NCBI RefSeq assembly: GCF_010093535.1
Contig: NW_022985177.1
Span: 166,857 to 230,856, forward strand
DNA from: Lindgomyces ingoldianus
Lineage: Eukaryota; Ascomycota; Dothideomycetes; Pleosporales; Lindgomycetaceae
Direction of reading: 5' to 3'
DNA: 64,000 nucleotides
Position 1 is the first letter of the stretch; each line of letters opens with the position of its first letter. The position numbers and the translations under genes are program-made. Below the pieces are notes generated by a model, which saw only the letters and a list, made by a program, of their open reading frames with translations, was not told the origin of the DNA and made no database searches. Shown here in pieces: positions 57,701 through 64,000 of this stretch.

Positions 57701-60700
57701 TGAGGAGGAAACCGAATGTGGTCCCTGGAATGAGGCGACGTACTCCAGAATTGCCGAGTGGAGTCATGGTATTTGGCAGACTTTGGACAACCCGTCATTA
57801 GGTAGCCATGAGCTGGTCATGGCAATGGAAAAAGCCCTCCAAAGATCTTCTGAAATATTGAGGTCGTTGATCACGTATTTTTCAGCATATTTGAGCTTTT
57901 CAGACGTCGTCGATCGCCGGAATTGCACATCGAGAATGAAGCAATTCTTAGAGTCGCTTTTCAGCAGAACGCTGCAGGCCCATGCTCTGCTAACTGCAGA
58001 ATGCAAATCGACAGCTGAATGCAGCCATCAAAGCGTGCGTACATTGACGTATCTTCTAGTTCTTAGTATGCAAGTTCGCGAGATAGCGAGACATTCTTCA
58101 GTAGAGCCTTCAGTACAGACCGGAGTCGCGGCATTTATGAGCAGTACTTTCCAGACTGTTGTCGAACATCTCGTCCGCAAAGGAGTACCCGAGCTAGGGG
58201 ATTTCCTGGAGAGAATCAAGAGCTACAAGGAGCGAGAAAATGGCATCCGGGATAATGACATTCTCGCGGAATCTCTAGTCATCTGTATGCATATGTCAGA
58301 TCTCTCAAAAGGCCCTGGAGAGATGTTATGGGATGCTGTCAGCCAAGAACTGTCTCGACAGACAGTCAACGCAACACAATTTAAGGCCTTTGAGTCTATC
58401 TGGGTCACGGCTTTTACTTTCCTGCCATTCTCCGAATTCGATCCGTCAGGAATCTTCGTGGTTAATCGCAGGGCATCCACTCCTATCGGGAGCTGGACCT
58501 TTGTGAAGGACCTTTTGAAACGACTCTTTTCGTTGTATCCCGACACGGTCAAATTGCACGACTCCTCCATGAACGAATATATCAGGGCAACTTTGACAAG
58601 GTGCCACGTCCTCATCCGTATCTGGAACTGGACCAAATGCGAACCCATGTTGAGCGCTGTTTTCGATTTTTTTGGAAAACGTGGCCTCCGACAATTGCAA
58701 CACGAAGAAGGCAGAGGGTCGCCTCGATTCCTCGAGAACTTTTCAAACCACCCTTCTTTAGACGTGGTCTCGAACGACAGTGCGTTCCATATTTTCCTCA
58801 AGTGTTTAGCTCTGGGGCTCAAAGCAATGCCGAATTTGTATCCGGAGAAGAAAATCCGCAGCATTGTTCTTCGATGCACTCCAAATCATGGTCGAGGTTA
58901 TCCGAAAGATCAGCCCATGGCACAAGCAGATCTGGACTCACTTCGAAATCACCACGATCTACTGTGTACGCTCCATTTGGCGTCCCCTCCCTCTTGCCGA
59001 CCCAAGGTGGATATCATCCGAGGCTTGGTATATCATGAAACATCGCATCGAGAAGCTTGCAGGTTGAGTGTACGAGCCTGGGCAATCCTGGCTGCATTCC
59101 AACTATCGGTCGATGAGCCGTACGCTGAAATGCAACCGCTTGCCCTATGGCACAAAGAAATAATTCAGCACACTCTGAAACAATACAAATTGGCAAATAT
59201 TGAGGCTGAAGAGTATTTCAAATCTGCACAATCAGACGGGACCACAAAGATATCTGCCCAGATGGTCCGAACAACTGTCAACAAGAATCAAGCCCAAGTC
59301 ATTGCGACGATTCGAGACTGTATTGCAGGTATGCAAAACGCGATCAAGAGTGGTAGTGGACGAGGCGCAAACTTCCTCACAGAAAGCGGCATTATTCAAC
59401 TACTCGAGCTTGCTGATGTGGATGATCCTCGCTTAACAATCGTCATTCGGGAAACGCTCTACGTTCTCAAAGAATTTGCCGCGCTCAGGCAGCGGGATAC
59501 AAATGCAGGTGTTGACCAACAAACGAGTGAAGAAAGTCAAGACTATGGAGAGTTTCCAGAATTGGATGACGTGGAGGGTCTTCAGCAAACCCCTTCCGTT
59601 GGTTCCCTTGAATTCATTGAGACTCCTTTGTGGCACCTCCTTTCAAACGCATTTGGTGCAGAACGCCCGCTGGATGATGGTCTTTTGAAGGATTGCGTGG
59701 ATACCTGGGTTCTAATCGTAGGCAGCCAAGTGTCGGCACGAGAACGATCGTGGGACCACTACATCGACTCTTTCAGCCAGGTGTCGTGGCATCAACTTCG
59801 CGATACAATCCAAACACGCAAGTTTACACCTTACTTCATGGCTTCACTAGTGACCTACGATTCGAGATCTATTAAAGAGCATCAACGCGAATTCTTCACC
59901 GCTTGGCTTGTATCTCTGGTGGAACGTGAGTCGATGCTCCGATTCCAACATCGCCTGACAAAAGCTATTGTCCAAGTTCAATCTCACCACCCTCTGCTGC
60001 AGAATTTGCCTTTCCTCCAAGATCCCCGTACTGGTCACCTTGATGTCACATTTGACACATTACGCACCCGGCGCCTAGCACTGCTCTCCAGTATTCTAGC
60101 AAACATGCGCGATGATCTTCACACAGCGATACTTGACGACCCAAGCCGAGTGGCAGACACCAAGCGAGAGTACGCTTCGATGCTCAAAGAATTGATGAAC
60201 GCAATGAAGAAAAATTATCAAGATCTCAGGCATGGCACCACAGTAATTGGTGCCTATGTCGAGTTCGTCCAGAAAATTGTACAGTTTCTCCAACAATACA
60301 CTTCCGACATCTGTGCCGTATCGACTTTCTTTACAGACTCGGCCGCTTTCCCTCTGCCAGCAACAGATCCGACATATGTTGTTGGTCGCTTATGCGGCTA
60401 TGCTCCAAAGCTTGCAAGTCCAGGCGTTGCTAAGCAGCTGTCCACCTTCATACAAACGGTGGCGCAACAAGCAGCCTTAGACAGCCAACAACCATACCTC
60501 GTCAATCAGCTATCATCCGCTCTTTCCGCTAATGGCCCTGATTTCGCTGATGGATCAGCCCTGCGAAGGATGCTCCTACAGGGTGTTTTCCCAGCTTACA
60601 TCAAGGCTTCCTTTGAGAGTGCCATTGGACTGGTCATTGCCAAGCCAATCCTTCAATCGCTCAAGTCAATATTGGATGCACTCTTCTTCGATCTTAGAGT

Positions 60701-61286
60701 CACGGACACATCAAACGTCCGGTGCTTTACCGAAACAATTTCTGCCGTTCTCCACGCATTCGTTCAAGGTGCAGAAAGGTTGATAGGACGTCCTTTCCTT
60801 CTTAATCAAGTACATGTGCTTCAAACGATCGAAATGCTTCTTGATGCCTCTGTCTCCATCCTCCCGATGCTCGACTACATCCAAGGGAGAACCTCACGGT
60901 CCGTAGCTCAGCCCCCGTTTATCGCATACCTTGAACAATTCAGCATATTTGTTTCTGCAGCCATACACAACAAAGTACCAGACACAGTGCCCGGCTTCGA
61001 TGGGCCCACAAACTCAGCTAGTCCGCCATGCTCAGATCTTCTTTTTTTCAGCATACAGGGTCTTCAAGAGAGTATGAACAGCAATTGGAAGGTGGATCAG
61101 GGCAGGATCTTCTTTGGTCAAGGCCATGCTAGGAGAGAAGTTTTTGTAGATTTAGGATTGGTGGAAGAGGAAAAAGCGATAACTGAGTCCGCCATTGAGA
61201 GATTCCATCAAGCTCTGAGGTGTGTGTACGGTGATGAGTTTAACGAAAGATATCATTATCCAATGTTCAGCTTCGGCTTTATGTAG
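54738..61286 (+). CDS. MMS22: Mms22/Mus7 DNA repair protein
   Basis: One uninterrupted exon of 2182 residues starting MSQWRLKGYVKDSDEEDED, the usual start of the Mus7/MMS22 family. Residues 1 to about 900 are acidic, Ser-rich and Arg-rich, probably disordered, with IVISDESDDEP at about 515. From about 930 the protein is a long helical solenoid; the family region begins FGTRFPTTFDVTPLAVGTYF and TRSFLGSEEFRRSL and continues to MFSFGFM at the end. In yeasts the protein is the adaptor of the Rtt101-Mms1 cullin ligase and protects stalled replication forks. It acts in the nucleus. No intron is needed, and no frame break was seen over 6.5 kb. Confidence 0.95.
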   Translation: MSQWRLKGYVKDSDEEDEDLDTLSINSSPPVRIAHEERVAIACLSPTSPPQVHSPCTQNLEPHVYAKGLQNTPSGPSFIRQWASPAPSLEAEQRRETESPDPPQVSNRSQHSTKPPVTSQPIGVSNLFKLELLSESETDDDSSRPPANNPQDVVFLSPQRRTKVQVVIPQPPSVERESAEQRTCRSFRARRPIQLHPYLLEGERYRRECQRRGIKPVVRVRSPPRRSGSVGAETQEQDFHPEQESFSNSPLDVVRSTPSGSRANHDASSNRRSIAYTRYNSRRNLETHPPSHGSNVSARIKRRKLSRVTAPSGISRTREGTSSTTNSDHGIGSTTHGDIWAIPHSPPYSSSPLLDRSNSALRRIGRHRAATPLPNLPTPSNSSSVRNDAQLVAEVDSDSSASPVQQVGTQRNTLISTILSDDLCSDSISSGTDSEGSESQIRRVGKRIKGVLPASWLRLNRQAQEKRQEQARERKTLLFSLGKVEAQRGVAQRVTKRPKSLGITSSSTAQANEVIVISDESDDEPAIPFHADANDIQQSAKVASEMAATLDQRYAVDDVDNMENDRLQLFPLGGNARKRRRQTKLTDTFSKPRKKSRLFEDDFTDLVPSVGVLTSRRQRQKGETKRNIHTLPSLSILDVDETASQGQHSVPQFIRLANRQARRRSDKARQSPHNKYIRLHTYRETEEATLTLRRWRAGSIKPTIEPGTPTEQRPDRIPLSNRIDNQQHTQLLPDSSKHSAASPSTSEVPKSWQERRKRSCVGLLVSRGNTHVTVPFTQLNTRSSSSKKAISNHIRQHSPFRAAQLEGLEVEFGRSNRRIAFERGLQNFDKQYRFQMTHEHLSRNPQLFKFLTSNAVFPPLPTVKDMGEKQTASRDAKSPVRKPRIARKFQARRIDADTREFRQPSEPTLQDHVLDATANTDTVIDLQGLQGLPPFGTRFPTTFDVTPLAVGTYFETRSFLGSEEFRRSLQTGHRDLDLFAGHLIVHHDEEETECGPWNEATYSRIAEWSHGIWQTLDNPSLGSHELVMAMEKALQRSSEILRSLITYFSAYLSFSDVVDRRNCTSRMKQFLESLFSRTLQAHALLTAECKSTAECSHQSVRTLTYLLVLSMQVREIARHSSVEPSVQTGVAAFMSSTFQTVVEHLVRKGVPELGDFLERIKSYKERENGIRDNDILAESLVICMHMSDLSKGPGEMLWDAVSQELSRQTVNATQFKAFESIWVTAFTFLPFSEFDPSGIFVVNRRASTPIGSWTFVKDLLKRLFSLYPDTVKLHDSSMNEYIRATLTRCHVLIRIWNWTKCEPMLSAVFDFFGKRGLRQLQHEEGRGSPRFLENFSNHPSLDVVSNDSAFHIFLKCLALGLKAMPNLYPEKKIRSIVLRCTPNHGRGYPKDQPMAQADLDSLRNHHDLLCTLHLASPPSCRPKVDIIRGLVYHETSHREACRLSVRAWAILAAFQLSVDEPYAEMQPLALWHKEIIQHTLKQYKLANIEAEEYFKSAQSDGTTKISAQMVRTTVNKNQAQVIATIRDCIAGMQNAIKSGSGRGANFLTESGIIQLLELADVDDPRLTIVIRETLYVLKEFAALRQRDTNAGVDQQTSEESQDYGEFPELDDVEGLQQTPSVGSLEFIETPLWHLLSNAFGAERPLDDGLLKDCVDTWVLIVGSQVSARERSWDHYIDSFSQVSWHQLRDTIQTRKFTPYFMASLVTYDSRSIKEHQREFFTAWLVSLVERESMLRFQHRLTKAIVQVQSHHPLLQNLPFLQDPRTGHLDVTFDTLRTRRLALLSSILANMRDDLHTAILDDPSRVADTKREYASMLKELMNAMKKNYQDLRHGTTVIGAYVEFVQKIVQFLQQYTSDICAVSTFFTDSAAFPLPATDPTYVVGRLCGYAPKLASPGVAKQLSTFIQTVAQQAALDSQQPYLVNQLSSALSANGPDFADGSALRRMLLQGVFPAYIKASFESAIGLVIAKPILQSLKSILDALFFDLRVTDTSNVRCFTETISAVLHAFVQGAERLIGRPFLLNQVHVLQTIEMLLDASVSILPMLDYIQGRTSRSVAQPPFIAYLEQFSIFVSAAIHNKVPDTVPGFDGPTNSASPPCSDLLFFSIQGLQESMNSNWKVDQGRIFFGQGHARREVFVDLGLVEEEKAITESAIERFHQALRCVYGDEFNERYHYPMFSFGFM

Positions 61287-63121
61287 CGGCATTGTAGGCG
61301 TTTTTGGTTGTGGGATAGAATAGCATTATTGGAATGATATGAAAACACACAGTCATGATGAATTCTACATCCTCGGTTTCTAAATTTCAAGAACTTCCAT
61401 CGACTTTGCCTTTATTGGTCCATGGCCTCAAGGACTCCTTTCAACTTCTCCCAACGCACTCATTCCCCTTTACATCAATTAGACCCTTAACTGAAGTAAC
61501 ATTAAGATATGATAGGGGTGATATCTGGTAGCTGTACCCCGAGAACCTTTTCTCAATCGATAGAATTTGTCCTTGAACCCCATTACATGGGCCATGATAG
61601 ATGTTTGGATTTGCGGGCAGGCTTTAGCGTAAGAAAAGTGTGAGTGGGGTCAAAATAGAGCGCGCGCGTTGGTGGAGATTCAGTTGCATATGTCAAAAAC
61701 CGATAGAAGTTCCGGTACTTTCATACGGGAAAACCCAGCACTAACTGTCCGCGCTGCCGTATATCCTTAGCTCTTTTTCCCTTCTAGATAAGAGCGCGGC
61801 TTTGTTCTTAATGAACTTGAGCCATATTAGAAAATACGCCGTGGTGCCATATATACCTTGCTGCCCGTGATGCCAACCCCAACCACTCACCCCATTCCTA
61901 CAGCTAAAGCCTAATATCTAAGACTCTAGTCCCAACATACGCCTTCGTCTGACTCTCTTCTTTTTATCCCCTACCCACTTGGTATCCTCCAAAGAGCTTC
62001 TATTAAAGTCAAACAGGTTACTTTTAATTCTTGCTTCTATCTCGCCATGCCGACTATACAGGCATAACAACTCTAGTTTCCCCTCACCAACGTCGTGCGT
62101 GTTGACAGCGTTGAGAAGCGGATTCAATTACCCAGTTGCCATGTTTAAAGAGCACAAGCTATATCTCTGGATACGTACGGCCGTATTTGTAGTTTCGAGA
62201 TAGAAACTCCGTAATTGACAATGAATGATATCACGCTCACTTATCACTTATCTCGCCGAAGGGCTGTACGGAAAGGCGAGAGTGGGGGGTGGTGGTACCA
62301 ACATGGGAAGCGATGGAAGTCGTAGGGTTGTTGGCTTTAACTGACAAGCCGAAGTGCTCTACTAATATGATATTATTGCTCGATAGCATTCCCTTTCCTC
62401 CCCGTATGTTCAGGCACTGGACATATCGATACGATACTTGCCGAGCTTGGTATGGTAATGGTGAACGCCATCTAGAACTAGACCCGTTCTCGTACTGCTG
62501 CAGCTACGGAAGTTGAAAGGAACACTGCTGTTTTATTAACGCCAAACCTGTATTCGCGCACGAGGCCATATTCAACGAGATTGCTCTGGTATTATTGCTC
62601 GAGGCGACAAAGGATAACAATGATGACTTTGTTGCGTTCGCCAAAAGGTCAACCTTCCAGCTAGCACAGCAGAAGGATATATATAGGCGGATAATTGTAC
62701 GCGACAGACTTTGTAATAGCTGCCCGCTACTTTGGGTCTTAACTTCCAAATGTCCTGACTCTCGGATCATGATCTCTTATAAACGCTTTGATCTGAGCTG
62801 GTGGGATTGTTATAGTCACCTTGGACGTTACGGAGAAGAGGAGGAAGTGAACAGACACACAGAGTTGGATAACTCCCTTAGAAATTGTTGTTCGGAAGAC
62901 GCTCGGCGATGTGGGATGGCTATCAGTCGTTGTTATTCGCCTCCCGCCTTGACAACTTCTACCGTCGAATTTCCTTCCACTTTTGATGGATATACTTCGG
63001 AGGTTTAAAAACTCGGGTAATTATGGACATGCATGCAACATAGCAGTACAGTGGAGAGCATGACAAAAGCAAGTGATTTCCACTTCTGCCTTTAATTTAT
63101 TAGCTGGTGCCTTATCAATAA
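61287..63121. other. Intergenic, no supported gene
   Basis: About 1.8 kb after MMS22. Several frames (61918-62127 minus, 62289-62516 plus, 62595-63008 plus) look like pieces of coding DNA, the last reading LLLEATKDNNDDFVAF near its start, but I could not match them to a family or join them. Confidence 0.45.
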
Positions 63122-64000
63122 TTACGTTCTTCGGCATAATCTAGGATCCCGCGAGACAACCAGCCATGTGCAGGTCAGCCCAACAGTTGAAAGTTTCCGA
63201 TTGACTAGCTCGGCATCAGAGAAGGACTCGGGGTTGCTGCAAGCCATTTCGTAGAAGGGAAGCATGTTCATGGTGTAGTATTCTTGACAGAGTTTATCTT
63301 CGATATCTAGAGGCGGAATGCGGGCGATTTGGTTCTTGTCTGCCTGATTCAGCTCGAGAGGATTGGCGATGGCTTTGGCCCGCATGCCTCCTGGAACTAC
63401 GGCGAAGCTCACTGCATTTTGACTTGGGAGGCGATGATATCCGACAATCCTGGGTTTGATAGCATTTGCCGGCGACGCTTCGTTGGACGGCTCTCTGGGG
63501 AGGCTTTCATGGCTATAGTGCCCGTCGTTATGTCTTTGGCTGTGGCTCTCAGTGGAGTGCACGTGCCTATTCAGATGTAGAGTTAGCCTTCAACCGAGAT
63601 GGCTAGCTCATCTATGGTTTTCCGGGGCGCCATGCTCATGATGGTGGCCATTTAGGTGCAACATGCGCTTGACTGAGTCCATGCCCTTCTTTACATGCGG
63701 GTGGTGGGATAGAAACTCCTCTGTGTGTAGCACGCCTTTGTCCATCTTGACGCCTACGATTGCGGCTCTCTTCCTTCCGGCGAGTGGATCCAAAGGCCCC
63801 GCTTTGGGAGGCCACTCACCATTGTCTTTCCATCCTTGCACCAGTGCGCGCGTCATGTCGGAGAGGTTGATGGGGACGGAAGGCGTACGCGAGGAGACGA
63901 CGATCTTGTTGTAGATGTCGGAGTATATCTTAGGCGTAATGGAATTACGGATCGAGTTATTCGCGAGCATCGGGGTGGCCAGCGGCACTCGAGGCTCGGT
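63122..64000 (-). CDS. Partial gene running off the right edge, unknown product
   Basis: The minus strand is open from the edge (64000) to a stop at 63608, reading VPLATPMLANNSIRNSITPK, then TPSVPINLSDMTRALVQGWK, DNGEWPP and a His-rich segment NGHHHEHG. A second open block, 63562-63122, continues with STESHSQRHNDGHYSHES, again His-rich and Ser-rich, and then a Pro/Leu-containing region ending RDPRLCRRT. They probably belong to one gene joined by an intron; a weak donor at 63662 with acceptor near 63564 would keep the frame, but I am not sure. The segment SVPINLSDMTRALVQGWK looks like the conserved core of a fungal family that I cannot name. Confidence 0.45.

Noticed and set aside
1..64000. 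tRNA genes, rRNA, CRISPR arrays, intact transposons and biosynthetic gene clusters
   Set aside because: I looked for tRNA B-box-like words, tandem spacer repeats, transposase or reverse-transcriptase motifs and PKS/NRPS cores by eye and found none that held up; a tRNAscan-SE or RepeatMasker run would be needed to exclude them.

Overview
The window is nuclear DNA of a filamentous ascomycete (Pezizomycotina). The evidence is many short introns (about 45-150 nt, mostly GT-AG with CTAAC-like branch sites), several genes whose translations match ascomycete families over their full length (SEC31, RPB3, eS6, AMA1, MMS22/Mus7, Uds1, a GTPase-like domain fused to RasGEF), and decayed DNA with TGG-to-TAG changes of the kind left by repeat-induced point mutation (RIP). 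The class cannot be fixed from sequence alone. There is no operon structure, CRISPR array or prokaryotic signal. Exon coordinates come from reading the sequence for splice sites that keep the protein family alignment in frame; no transcript data were available.

Layout. 0-10 kb: an edge gene fragment (-), a serine-rich protein with a Cys-Cys tail (+), and a GTPase-like/RasGEF fusion (+). 10.4-12.7 kb: COX12 (-) and a small MLRQ/NDUFA4-like gene (+) in head-to-head orientation, then an RRM protein (-). 12.9-17.6 kb: SEC31 (+) and mitochondrial ribosomal protein uL30m (-). 17.9-25.5 kb: a gene-poor, decayed stretch with an AT-rich block, an inverted repeat, a tandem duplication, an SRPK-type kinase pseudogene, one intact small gene of an unknown fungal family (possibly ADP-ribosyltransferase-like), and an MFS (DHA2-type) transporter pseudogene. 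26.2-37.5 kb: a PrpF-family protein (-), MGE1 (+), RPB3 (-), calcipressin (+), the dicarboxylate carrier DIC1 (-) and mitochondrial phenylalanyl-tRNA synthetase (+). 37.5-42.7 kb: no gene I can support. 42.7-49.2 kb: a Uds1-domain septation-linked protein (+), PRPP synthetase (+) and ribosomal protein eS6 (-). 49.6-61.3 kb: the meiotic APC/C activator AMA1 (-), the Rab geranylgeranyltransferase alpha subunit BET4 (+), a small membrane protein (-) and the large repair protein MMS22/Mus7 (+). 61.3-64 kb: non-coding DNA and an edge gene (-).

How the genes relate. Many products act in mitochondria (COX12, MLRQ-like, uL30m, MGE1, DIC1, MSF1, perhaps the PrpF protein), and two divergent pairs (COX12 with MLRQ-like, PrpF with MGE1) could be co-expressed. 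SEC31 and BET4 belong to vesicle traffic; AMA1, Uds1 and MMS22 to cell cycle, septation and genome stability. The most unusual features are very small exons (a 5-nt exon in DIC1, 16- and 13-nt exons in the MLRQ-like gene, a 9-nt first coding exon in BET4), two predicted GC-AG introns, a possible ADP-ribosyltransferase-like protein, and the adjacent fossils of a kinase and a transporter.
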